Assembly (NCBI RefSeq): GCF_000184345.1
Contig: NC_017583.1
Coordinates: 372,001-436,000, forward strand
DNA from: Spirochaeta thermophila DSM 6578
Lineage (GTDB): Bacteria; Spirochaetota; Spirochaetia; Winmispirales; Winmispiraceae
Length of the DNA: 64,000 nucleotides
Reading direction: 5' to 3'
Each line of letters starts with the position of its first letter. The stretch's first letter is position 1. Made by a program: the position numbers and the translations under genes. Positions 56,921 through 64,000 of this stretch are shown in pieces. The notes under the pieces are model-generated. The model saw only the letters and a program-made list of their open reading frames with translations. It was not told the DNA's origin and ran no database searches.

Positions 56921-58996
56921 ATGCAGCATAGGATTCTTCATGGTGCCGAGTACAATCCCGATCAATGGCTCGACGATCCCGAGGTGCTCGAGCAGGATAT
57001 CGCGCTCATGAGGGAGGCGCGGATCGATACGGTGACGCTGGGGACCTTCTCCTGGGCGCTCCTTGAGCCCGAGGAAGGGGTGTATTCGTTTGAGTGGATG
57101 GATGAGGTGATGGAGAGGCTCGAGAGAGCGGGGATCCGGGTGATTCTTGCCACGCCGTCCGGGGCGAGGCCCAGGTGGCTCGCGTACAAGTATCCCGAGG
57201 TGCTCAGGGTGGGACCGGATAGGAGGCGGCGTCTGTTCGGCGAGCGACACAACCACTGCTTCACCTCGCCGGTGTTCCGTCAGAAGGTGTACGAACTCGA
57301 CAGGAGGCTCGCGGAGCGGTACGGTCGGAGGGATCATGTGATCCTCTGGCACATCTCGAACGAGTTCTCAGGAGAGTGCCACTGCGATCTGTGTCAGGAG
57401 GCCTTCAGGCGATGGCTCTACGATCGGTATGAGGGGGATCTTGAGGCCCTCAATCGGGCGTGGTGGACGGCCTTCTGGAGCCACAGGTACACGCGTTGGG
57501 AGGAGATCGCATCGCCTTCCCCCCTTGGTGAGCCCAATCTGCACGGTCTCAACCTCGATTGGCGTCGATTTGTGACGCACCAGACCGTGGAGTTCATGCT
57601 GGTGGAGGTGCGGGCCTTGAGGGATGGAGGGTCTTCCCTCCCGGTGACGACCAATCTCATGGGGTTCCAGAGGGATCTCGACTACTTCCGGCTTGCCTCG
57701 CACTTGGACGTGGTCTCATGGGATAGCTATCCCCTCTGGCATGGGAGGGGAACTGAGACGCCGAGGGTGGCGAGTGGGGATCTCGATCACAACTGGGATC
57801 CTGCGGGAAGGGACTGGGTGCTCGCGAGTGGGGTGGCGTGGGCGCATGCCCTCCACCGAAGTCTGGGTGGTGGGAAGCCTTTCCTCCTCATGGAGAGTAC
57901 GCCGAGCCATACGAACTGGCAGCCGTGGAGCAAGCCGAAGCGGCCGGGGATGCACGTGCTCTCCTCGCTCCACGCAGTGGCGCACGGCGCGGATTCGGTC
58001 CAGTACTTCCAGTGGCGTGCGGGTCGGGGTGGGTCCGAGAAGTTCCACGGTGCGGTGATGTACCACGACCGGCGTACGGATAGCCGGGTGTTCCAGGAGG
58101 TGAGGGAATTGGGAGGGGTGCTGGAGCGGCTTGCAGAGGTAAAGGGGAGCAGGGTGGAGGCCGAGGTGGCGGTGGTCTTCGACTGGGAGAATCGATGGGC
58201 GATGGAGGATGCGCAGGGGCCGAGGAACGATGGGCGGCTCGACTACGTGGAGGAGTGCTGGCGGTGGTTCGATGCCTGGCACCGGCGGGGGGTGGGGTGC
58301 GATGTCCTGCATCCAGAGGGAGACTGGTCTGCGTATCGTGTGGTGATAGCGCCGCTCTGGTACATGGTGAAGGAGGAGTGGGCAGAGCGGGTGAGGGGAT
58401 TCGTGGAGGGAGGCGGGGTGTTCGTGACCACAGTGTGGAGCGGTGTGGTGGAGGAGCATGACCTCTGCCATGTGGGTGGGTTTCCGGGGCCCTTGAGGGG
58501 GCTGGTGGGAGTGCGGAGCCGGGAGGTGGATGTGCTGGTGGAGGGGGAGGTGCGGCAGGTGGCAGGGGTGTGGGGGGTGTGTGAGGGGCGCCTCCTGTGC
58601 GACGTGCTCGCGGTGGAGGATGAGGGGGTGGAGGTACGCGCGGTGTATGGGAACGGGTTCTACGCGGGGAGTCCGGCGGCGACGCGGGTGAGACGAGGTG
58701 AGGGGTGGGCCTACTACGTGGGGACCTTGCCTGCGCAGCAGGGCATCGACTGTCTGGTGGGGGAGCTCATGGAGGAGGCAGGGGTGGTGCCGGCGCTCAG
58801 GGTGGTGCCGGAGGGGGTGGATGTGTCGGTGCGAGTGGGGGAGGATGGAACCCGTTACCTGTGGCTCCTCAATTTCAGGGAGCACCCCGTGGTCGTGGAT
58901 CTTTCCGAGGGCACGTGGAGGGACATGGTGGAAGAAGGGGAGCGTCGGGGTGCCCTCATCCTGCCCGGTTACGGGTACGTGGTGCTGAAGTCGTGA
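56921..58996 (+). CDS. Beta-galactosidase, GH42 family
   Basis: 691 residues, a normal GH42 length. The N-terminal TIM barrel has HGAEYNPDQWLDDPEVLEQDIALMREARIDTVTLGTFSWALLEPEEGVYSFEWMD. The acid/base Glu is in WHISNEFSGECHCDLC (E148), with the zinc-binding Cys set (CHCDLC), and the nucleophile Glu is in FLLMESTPSHTNWQPW. A trimerisation domain and a small beta domain follow. There is no signal peptide, so it is cytoplasmic and cleaves imported galacto-oligosaccharides. ATG 56921 has GGAGG 8 nt upstream; a start 54 nt further upstream is possible. Confidence 0.95.
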   Translation: MQHRILHGAEYNPDQWLDDPEVLEQDIALMREARIDTVTLGTFSWALLEPEEGVYSFEWMDEVMERLERAGIRVILATPSGARPRWLAYKYPEVLRVGPDRRRRLFGERHNHCFTSPVFRQKVYELDRRLAERYGRRDHVILWHISNEFSGECHCDLCQEAFRRWLYDRYEGDLEALNRAWWTAFWSHRYTRWEEIASPSPLGEPNLHGLNLDWRRFVTHQTVEFMLVEVRALRDGGSSLPVTTNLMGFQRDLDYFRLASHLDVVSWDSYPLWHGRGTETPRVASGDLDHNWDPAGRDWVLASGVAWAHALHRSLGGGKPFLLMESTPSHTNWQPWSKPKRPGMHVLSSLHAVAHGADSVQYFQWRAGRGGSEKFHGAVMYHDRRTDSRVFQEVRELGGVLERLAEVKGSRVEAEVAVVFDWENRWAMEDAQGPRNDGRLDYVEECWRWFDAWHRRGVGCDVLHPEGDWSAYRVVIAPLWYMVKEEWAERVRGFVEGGGVFVTTVWSGVVEEHDLCHVGGFPGPLRGLVGVRSREVDVLVEGEVRQVAGVWGVCEGRLLCDVLAVEDEGVEVRAVYGNGFYAGSPAATRVRRGEGWAYYVGTLPAQQGIDCLVGELMEEAGVVPALRVVPEGVDVSVRVGEDGTRYLWLLNFREHPVVVDLSEGTWRDMVEEGERRGALILPGYGYVVLKS

Positions 58997-59009
58997 ATGC
59001 CTCTGTGAG

Positions 59010-59041
59010 AGGAAGAGCCCCGGCTCGCCGGGGCTCTTCCT
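59010..59041. terminator. Bidirectional terminator between the GH42 gene and galE
   Basis: AGGAAGAGCCCCGG and CCGGGGCTCTTCCT form a perfect 14-bp stem with a CTCG loop, 14 nt after the GH42 stop and 13 nt from the galE stop. The stem is long; T-tracts are weak on both sides. Confidence 0.75.
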
Positions 59042-59053
59042 GTACTCGGGCTC

Positions 59054-60028
59054 TCAGTACCTACGGTTGAGTTCCCAGTTCCACGCAGTCTTGATGATGT
59101 ACGCGAGGTCGTCCCGGGTTGGCTTCCACCCCAGAATGGTCCTCATACGTGACGAGTCGGCCACCAGGGCAGGAGGATCGCCGGCCCTCCGATCCCCCTC
59201 GATGACGGGGAATTCGCGGCCGGTGACCTTCTTCGCCGTGTCGATCACCTCTCTCACACTGTAGCCGCGGGAGTAGCCGCAGTTGAGGGCCTGGCTCTCC
59301 CCCCCGTCCATGAGGTACTCGGCGGCGAGGAGGTGGGCCTCGGCGAGATCTGTGACGTGGATGTAGTCGCGGATGGCCGTGCCATCGGGGGTGGGAAAGT
59401 CGGTGCCGAAGATGGTGATGTGCGGGCGTTCGCCCTTTGCAGCCTTGAGGATGAGAGGGATGAGGTGGGTCTCCGGGTCGTGTGCCTCTCCTATGGATCC
59501 GTCTTCGGCAGCCCCTGCGGCGTTGAAGTACCGTATCGCCACGTATCGGAAAGAGCTCCACTCCGAGAGGGACCGGAGGAACTCCTCCACCATCACCTTG
59601 CTGCTTCCGTAAGGGTTTACCGGTGTGAGCCGCGCATCCTCGGAGATAGGCACCCTCTCGGGATGGCCGTAGACTGCAGCAGTGGACGAGAAGATGAAGT
59701 GGTGGACCCCTGTGTGCATCATGGCCTGCACGAGCCGGATGGTCCCCACGGTGTTGTTCTCGAAGAATTCGAGGGGCCGTTCCGTGGAGATCCCCACCTC
59801 GATGAATGCGGCGAAGTGCATCACCACATCGGGCCTGAAGGAGAGGAGGACCTCGCGGAATTTCTCGGTGTCGTGGAGGTCTCCGACTCTGAGGTCTGAA
59901 GGCTCCACAGCCTCCCTGTGTCCGTGTGAGAGATTGTCGTAGACCACGACTTCATGACCTCGTTCCTTGAGAAGCCGGTACACGTGGCTCCCTATGTACC
60001 CTGCTCCGCCTGTGAGCACGAAACGCAT
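59054..60028 (-). CDS. galE: UDP-glucose 4-epimerase
   Basis: 324 residues. This extended SDR has GGAGYIGSH at the N-terminus, VVVYDNLSHGHREAV, the Ser in FSSTAAVYG and the YxxxK pair in NPYGSSKVMVEE. IRDYIHVTDLAEAH and LNCGYSRGYSVREVIDTAKKVTG are GalE-specific. It interconverts UDP-galactose and UDP-glucose (Leloir pathway), which suits galactose release by the adjacent glycosidases. No galK or galT is in the window. AGGAGG precedes ATG 60028. Confidence 0.96.
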   Translation of the reverse strand: MRFVLTGGAGYIGSHVYRLLKERGHEVVVYDNLSHGHREAVEPSDLRVGDLHDTEKFREVLLSFRPDVVMHFAAFIEVGISTERPLEFFENNTVGTIRLVQAMMHTGVHHFIFSSTAAVYGHPERVPISEDARLTPVNPYGSSKVMVEEFLRSLSEWSSFRYVAIRYFNAAGAAEDGSIGEAHDPETHLIPLILKAAKGERPHITIFGTDFPTPDGTAIRDYIHVTDLAEAHLLAAEYLMDGGESQALNCGYSRGYSVREVIDTAKKVTGREFPVIEGDRRAGDPPALVADSSRMRTILGWKPTRDDLAYIIKTAWNWELNRRY

Positions 60029-60119
60029 GGATCCTCCTTCACGGGTGGATTTCGTAGTGAGTATAGCGGAAACGAGGGGCAGTGGAAATGAAGAGTTCGT
60101 CCAAAAAGTAAAGAACCTC

Positions 60120-60147
60120 AAAAAAACAGGGGGCCTCGTGCCCCCTG
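60120..60147 (-). terminator. Intrinsic terminator of the leuB-like gene
   Basis: On the minus strand CAGGGGGC and GCCCCCTG form an 8-bp stem with a 5-nt loop, followed by seven T residues, 24 nt after the gene stop. Confidence 0.9.
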
Positions 60148-60170
60148 TCGAACGATGCGCTCTTCGCCCG

Positions 60171-61244
60171 TCACACCGCTTCGGCGACCATGTCGCCTAC
60201 TTCTTCGGTGTTGTATCCCATCTTGCCTGCAGAGAGGCTCTCGAGTTTCGTACAGGTGAGGGCCACCGCCTTCTCTATGGCCTTTGCCGCCTCGTGCTCA
60301 CCGAGGAAATCGAGCATCATCCTTCCTGCCTCTATGGCGGCGAGAGGGTTGATCATCTTCTTCCCGGTGTACTTGGGGGCCGAGCCTCCGATGGGTTCGA
60401 ACATGGAGACGCCTTCCGGATTGATGTTCCCCCCTGCGGCGATTCCCATGCCTCCCTGGATCATGGCACCCAGGTCGGTGATGATGTCACCGAAGAGGTT
60501 CTCCGTGACCAGGACGTCGAACCACTCGGGGTTCTTCACGAACCACATGGTGGTGGCGTCCACGTGCATGTAGTCCCTGGGGATGTCGGGATACTCTCTC
60601 TCGCCCATCTCTTCGAAGGCCCGGTACCAGAGATCGCCGCAGTGGGTGAGGACGTTGCGTTTGTGGACCAGGTGGATGGGCTTGCTGCGGGACTTCTCGC
60701 TCTCTGCATTCCGCCGTTTTTTCAGTTCGAAGGCGAACTCGAGGCAGCGATCCACGGTCCTCCGGTCGTAGACCATCACCTGGGTGGCGATCTCGTCAGG
60801 AGTACCCTTTCGGGTGACGCCGCCGTGTCCGGTGTAGATCCCACCGGTGTTCTCACGGACCACCACAAAGTCTATATCCTCGGGCCCCTTGTCTTTGAGC
60901 GGACAATCGACGCCGGGATAGAGCTTGACCGGTCTGAGGTTGATGTACTGGTCGAGGTCGAAGCGGATTTTGAGGAGAAGTCCGGTCTCGAGTATGCCGG
61001 GTTTCACGTCTGGGTGGCCTATGGCGCCGAGGTAGATGGCATCGAAGTGGGTGAGCTCCTGCACTTCCTCGTCGGAAATGATCTTCCCGGTCTTGAGGTA
61101 GCGTTCGCCGCCGTAGTCGAAATACGTGAAGTCGAGTTTGAATCCATACTTCGCTGCGGCTGCCGTGAGGACCTTTACTCCCTCGGCCACCACCTCGGGA
61201 CCTGTGCCGTCTCCAGGGATCACTGCGATCTTGTGGGTTTTCAT
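60171..61244 (-). CDS. leuB: 3-isopropylmalate dehydrogenase-like decarboxylating dehydrogenase
   Basis: 357 residues. IAVIPGDGTGPEVVAEGVKVL, VVVRENTGGIYTGHGGVTRKG, LVHKRNVLTHCGDLWYRAF, VTENLFGDIITDLGAMIQGGMGIAAGGNINPEG and FEPIGGSAPKYTGK are the metal-, substrate- and NAD-binding blocks of the IPMDH/ICDH superfamily. The RENTGGIY loop deviates from the common RELTGGIYFG, so a related substrate (isocitrate, homoisocitrate or tartrate class) remains possible. GGAGG precedes ATG 61244. It sits alone between galactan genes without other leu genes. Confidence 0.82.
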   Translation of the reverse strand: MKTHKIAVIPGDGTGPEVVAEGVKVLTAAAAKYGFKLDFTYFDYGGERYLKTGKIISDEEVQELTHFDAIYLGAIGHPDVKPGILETGLLLKIRFDLDQYINLRPVKLYPGVDCPLKDKGPEDIDFVVVRENTGGIYTGHGGVTRKGTPDEIATQVMVYDRRTVDRCLEFAFELKKRRNAESEKSRSKPIHLVHKRNVLTHCGDLWYRAFEEMGEREYPDIPRDYMHVDATTMWFVKNPEWFDVLVTENLFGDIITDLGAMIQGGMGIAAGGNINPEGVSMFEPIGGSAPKYTGKKMINPLAAIEAGRMMLDFLGEHEAAKAIEKAVALTCTKLESLSAGKMGYNTEEVGDMVAEAV

Positions 61245-61346
61245 GTCACCTCCAGGGCTTGTTGATGTCGACTGGATTGTTCAGGTGTAGAATAAATCGA
61301 GAAAAAAATCAACATGGACTTATGGAGAGAAACGGAGGGAGGAGAA

Positions 61347-61370
61347 GGGCGGAGCCCGAGAGCTCCGCCC
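61347..61370 (-). terminator. Hairpin after the GH53 gene
   Basis: GGGCGGAGC and GCTCCGCCC form a 9-bp stem, 11 nt after the GH53 stop on the minus strand, followed by TTCTCCTCC (weak T-tract). Confidence 0.6.
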
Positions 61371-61381
61371 CGGAGGGACTG

Positions 61382-62536
61382 TTAGAACAGACCGTCGATG
61401 CCCATGGTGGCCACGGCGTCATCGTCGAAGAGGGACCTTCGGGAGGCGTCGTCGTCGGACCAGCCGGGGGCGCTGAGCCACTTCGAAGACTGGCACCAGG
61501 CGGCTCCCCAGTAGAAGATGCCCTTGACGTTGGAGTATGCAGACACCGTGTTCTTGAGTGCCTGGAGGAACTGGTACTGGCCCTGAGGAGTCTGGGGATA
61601 GGGCACCTGGCTTCCTGAGTAGCCCTTTAGATTGGTGTCCCAGTAGTAGGCCGTTTCCACGATGTATACTTCTTTACCGAGGGAGTTCACATAGGAGAGG
61701 TTGTTCGAAAGATCACTGAGCGAGCCCTGCCACATGGTGTAGTAGGAGAGACCGATGGCGTTCACATCCCCCCACTGGCCGTCGTTGTTCCGGAAGTTGG
61801 TGATCCAGTTCTGGGTGGTGGATCGGCTCCCGCCGGAATCGAGGTGGATCATGATCTTGGCGCTGCTTCCTGCATCTTTCACCCCGTTGATGCCGGAATT
61901 GATGAGCCATGCCATATTGCGCCATGAGCCACCTGACCGATAGGGGCCGCCGAGGTCCCACAGGAGGCCGTTGGTGATCTCATTGCCGATCTGCACCATA
62001 TCGGGCGCCGCCCCGGCATTCCTGAGCTGGGTAATCGCATCCTTGGTCCAGTTGTACACATAGGTGCAGAGGGTGTTGATGTTGCTCGTCTGCCAGGCAG
62101 AGGGTGTCCACTGGTTACCCGGGTCGGCCCACCAGTGGGAGTAGTGGAAGTCGACGAGGAGTTTGAACCCCTTGCTCTTGGCGATGGCACCGAGCTGTTT
62201 CGCATAGGTGAGGTCGGTGAACATGGCGTAGTTGGGATTGTCGGGCGGATCGACGTTGACGCGGACACGCACCCAGGTGTAGCCGTGATCCTTGAAGATC
62301 TGGAAGACGTCCTTCACCTGACCGTTCGTGTCCCTGTACTGGACCCCGTGGTTCTGGGCATAGAGTGCCTCTGAGAGGTCCACCCCGATCTGGAGGGAGC
62401 TGGTCGCTCTCGCCCCCACATCATCGGCCACATCGGTGTGTGAGCCGAAGATCTCGTTTCCGCACCCTCCGAGGAGGAGTGTGAGAAGGAGCGCTCCGAG
62501 GAGGAGCCACAGGGGAGTGAAGATCTTGTGTCGCAT
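61382..62536 (-). CDS. Arabinogalactan endo-beta-1,4-galactanase, GH53 lipoprotein
   Basis: 384 residues. A lipoprotein signal (PLWLLLGALLLTLLLGGC, Cys ~25) anchors it outside the cytoplasm. The GH53 barrel has GVDLSEALYAQNHGVQYRD, WVRVRVNVDPPDNPNYAMFTDLTYAKQLGAIAKSKGFKLLVDFHYSHWWADPGNQWTPSAW, acid/base Glu in VQIGNEITNGLLWDLGG and nucleophile Glu in VYIVETAYYW. It cuts beta-1,4-galactan chains at the surface, feeding the transporter. The ATG at 62536 has GGAGG upstream; TTTACT-17-TATCCT near 62580-62610 may be its promoter. Confidence 0.95.
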   Translation of the reverse strand: MRHKIFTPLWLLLGALLLTLLLGGCGNEIFGSHTDVADDVGARATSSLQIGVDLSEALYAQNHGVQYRDTNGQVKDVFQIFKDHGYTWVRVRVNVDPPDNPNYAMFTDLTYAKQLGAIAKSKGFKLLVDFHYSHWWADPGNQWTPSAWQTSNINTLCTYVYNWTKDAITQLRNAGAAPDMVQIGNEITNGLLWDLGGPYRSGGSWRNMAWLINSGINGVKDAGSSAKIMIHLDSGGSRSTTQNWITNFRNNDGQWGDVNAIGLSYYTMWQGSLSDLSNNLSYVNSLGKEVYIVETAYYWDTNLKGYSGSQVPYPQTPQGQYQFLQALKNTVSAYSNVKGIFYWGAAWCQSSKWLSAPGWSDDDASRRSLFDDDAVATMGIDGLF

Positions 62537-62818
62537 AGCGACCTCCGTAGTGGTGTAGTGGACTCCGCGCATCGCGCGGGCTGTATCCCAGGATAGGGTG
62601 TGGGGAGAATGCAGTAAATTTTCAAAAATTGGAAAAAGTAACGAAACCGAGAAAATGAAGAAATTCTTACCGAAACATAGTGTAGTTCTGATATTCCGAC
62701 GTGTACCGGGTCATAATTTTTTCAATAAGTCGGTGGAACCAAGGGCATGGTGAGGGAAAACTTGACAGATGGGGCCGTGGGTGCGATAAAGGAGGAGATC
62801 GGTGGTAAGGAGGAACAG
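62537..62818. promoter_or_regulatory. Divergent regulatory region between the GH53 and GH36 genes
   Basis: This AT-rich stretch contains the near-palindrome TTTTC-AAAAATT-GGAAAA (62619-62636) and two copies of CGAAAC about 27 bp apart (near 62642 and 62669), candidate operators. On the plus strand TTGACA (62762-62767), 17 bp, GATAAA (62785-62790) could drive the GH36 gene. A short GC-rich inverted repeat (CCGCGC/GCGCGG) lies in the GH53 leader. Confidence 0.5.
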
Positions 62819-64000
62819 GTGAGGCTGTGTGGTGTGCATGTACAGGAAGGGTGTTTCGTCCATTCCTTCGAAGGAGGCTCTCTCTCGTTCCAGGTCGAAC
62901 GTGTACCCCTCGGCTGGGTGGTACGTGGGACCGTGGAGGGGAGGCCGGGACGGCTCGAGGTGGTGCGTCTGCCGCTCCGGTTCCCCCTTCTGCTCCACTC
63001 GTGGGAGTCATGGGGGGCATGTCCACTTGTGGATGAGGGGTGGCGGTTCCCCTGGGGCGAGCGTCAGTACGAGGATTGGCGGTATACCGTCTCCCCGGTG
63101 CCTGAGCTCATGCGCGAGGGGGTGGTGAGCGACTACCTGGTGGCATGGGAGCACGGGATGGCGGGATTCCTCACCTCGCGGTATGCGCACGGGTTCTTCA
63201 CCGTGGAGGGGGAGGAACTGGTGGGCTACCTCGAGTTCTTCGACAGGGAGTTCGAGGAGCCGGTCCCCCTCGAGCCGCTTGTGGTGCTGGAGGGGGCGAG
63301 AATGTGGGAGCTTCTGGAGGGGTATGCGACCATGGCGGGGAGGGAGAACCGGGCGCGGGTACCTGCGTACTCGCCTCTGGGGTGGTGCAGCTGGTACCAC
63401 TACTTCCTCGACCTCACCTGGGATGAGGTGCGAAAGAACCTCGCCCGTGCGAGGGAATGGCCGTTCGAGGTCTTCCAGGTGGACGATGCCTACGAGGCCG
63501 ATATCGGTGACTGGCTCGAGCCGAGGGAGGGGTTTCCGTCGGTGGAGGAGATGGCGAGGGTGATCAAGGAGGCGGGCTTCAGGCCGGGGATATGGACCGC
63601 TCCGTTCTGTGCCTCCTCCACCTCCCGGGTCTTCAGGGAGCATCCGGAGTGGTTCGTGAAGGAGGACGGTCGTCCGCGTGTGGCCTTCAGGAACTGGGAC
63701 AAGGACATCCATGCACTCGATCTCTCGAATCCCGAGGTGCAGGATCACCTCACGGGGCTCTTCTCCTCGCTTAGGGCTGTAGGGTACGAGTACTTCAAGA
63801 TAGACTTTCTCTTCGCAGGGGCTGTTCCGGGGGAGCGATACCTGAAGGTGAGCCCGGTGGAGGCCTACCGGATGGGACTCGAGACGATCCGGGAGGCGGT
63901 CGGTGATGCCTTCATCCTGGGGTGCGGGGCGCCGCTCCTCCCCTCGGTGGGTCTGGTGGACGGGATGCGGATCGGGCCCGACACCACTCCCTTCTGGGAT
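62819..64000 (+). CDS. Alpha-galactosidase, GH36 family (3' end outside the window)
   Basis: 394 codons are visible and the frame runs off the right edge. The N-terminal beta-supersandwich leads into the catalytic barrel: LGWCSWYHYF, PFEVFQVDDAYEADIGDW, FRPGIWTAPFCASSTSRVF, and YEYFKIDFLFAGAVPGERY with the nucleophile Asp in KIDF. It is probably cytoplasmic (no signal peptide) and removes alpha-galactosyl side groups. GTG 62819 was chosen for AAGGAGG 5 nt upstream and a promoter just before it; an in-frame ATG at 62747 would lie upstream of that promoter. Confidence 0.9.
   Translation, partial: MRLCGVHVQEGCFVHSFEGGSLSFQVERVPLGWVVRGTVEGRPGRLEVVRLPLRFPLLLHSWESWGACPLVDEGWRFPWGERQYEDWRYTVSPVPELMREGVVSDYLVAWEHGMAGFLTSRYAHGFFTVEGEELVGYLEFFDREFEEPVPLEPLVVLEGARMWELLEGYATMAGRENRARVPAYSPLGWCSWYHYFLDLTWDEVRKNLARAREWPFEVFQVDDAYEADIGDWLEPREGFPSVEEMARVIKEAGFRPGIWTAPFCASSTSRVFREHPEWFVKEDGRPRVAFRNWDKDIHALDLSNPEVQDHLTGLFSSLRAVGYEYFKIDFLFAGAVPGERYLKVSPVEAYRMGLETIREAVGDAFILGCGAPLLPSVGLVDGMRIGPDTTPFWD

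Overview
The window (about 61% GC overall, with dense tail-to-tail and ATGA-coupled genes) looks like a chromosome segment of a free-living, saccharolytic, thermophilic spirochaete of the Spirochaeta/Winmispira thermophila type. This is an inference from gene content: a xylose ABC transporter, a galactan-utilisation cluster, a FemX-type murein ligase, CheX/CheC-type phosphatases, DUF4416 and several spirochaete-flavoured conserved hypotheticals. No rRNA or marker gene in the window settles the species.

Layout. 1-5.5 kb: the 5' part of an NtrC-type sigma-54 activator, divergent from xylFGH. 5.5-12.8 kb: metG, a FemX-like ligase, a beta-propeller protein and murD. 12.9-14.6 kb: a lower-GC two-gene island (AAA ATPase plus a PD-(D/E)XK-like protein) that resembles a defence module. 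14.8-20.1 kb: a FecR-domain protein, a membrane pseudokinase-like protein, the AMMECR1/MEMO pair and an NFACT (RqcH-like) protein. 20.2-25.8 kb: a mini-ferredoxin, folC, hisD, an AIM24-family protein and a COG3044-type ATPase. 25.8-29.4 kb: a cheY-cheX-amt operon whose last gene fuses an ammonium transporter to a CheA-like kinase. 29.6-36.1 kb: YjbQ, two membrane proteins, a HIT protein, tRNA-Leu(GAG), aroA and a cheY-cheC-GGDEF operon. 36.2-40.4 kb: a transglutaminase-like protein, then an operon of HTH-EIIA, EIIA and a CPA2 antiporter. 40.4-42.6 kb: an IS1595-type element with an intact 8-bp target duplication, itself split by an IS3-type element. 42.7-46.3 kb: a WYL regulator and a decayed type I-C CRISPR locus (cas3 remnant, cas1, cas2, one-spacer array). 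46.6-50.6 kb: DUF4416, a lipoprotein, leuS and a candidate small RNA. 51-64 kb: galactan/galactoside utilisation (two permeases, binding protein, AraC-type regulator, GH42, galE, GH53, GH36) with a leuB-like gene among them.

The most unusual signals are these. (1) A candidate ~116-nt small RNA at 50456-50571 (minus) has its own promoter and terminator, and two hairpins whose loops copy the anti-Shine-Dalgarno tail of 16S rRNA. (2) A recurrent leaderless or near-leaderless architecture, with the -10 box only 6-10 nt before the start codon and no Shine-Dalgarno, occurs at metG, leuS, aroA, the NFACT gene, the NtrC-type gene and one hypothetical. (3) An Amt-PAS-Hpt-HATPase fusion lies in an operon with CheY and CheX. 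(4) A type I-C CRISPR locus has been reduced by an internal deletion that joins a cas3 fragment to cas1. No searches were run; family names rest on motifs read by eye.
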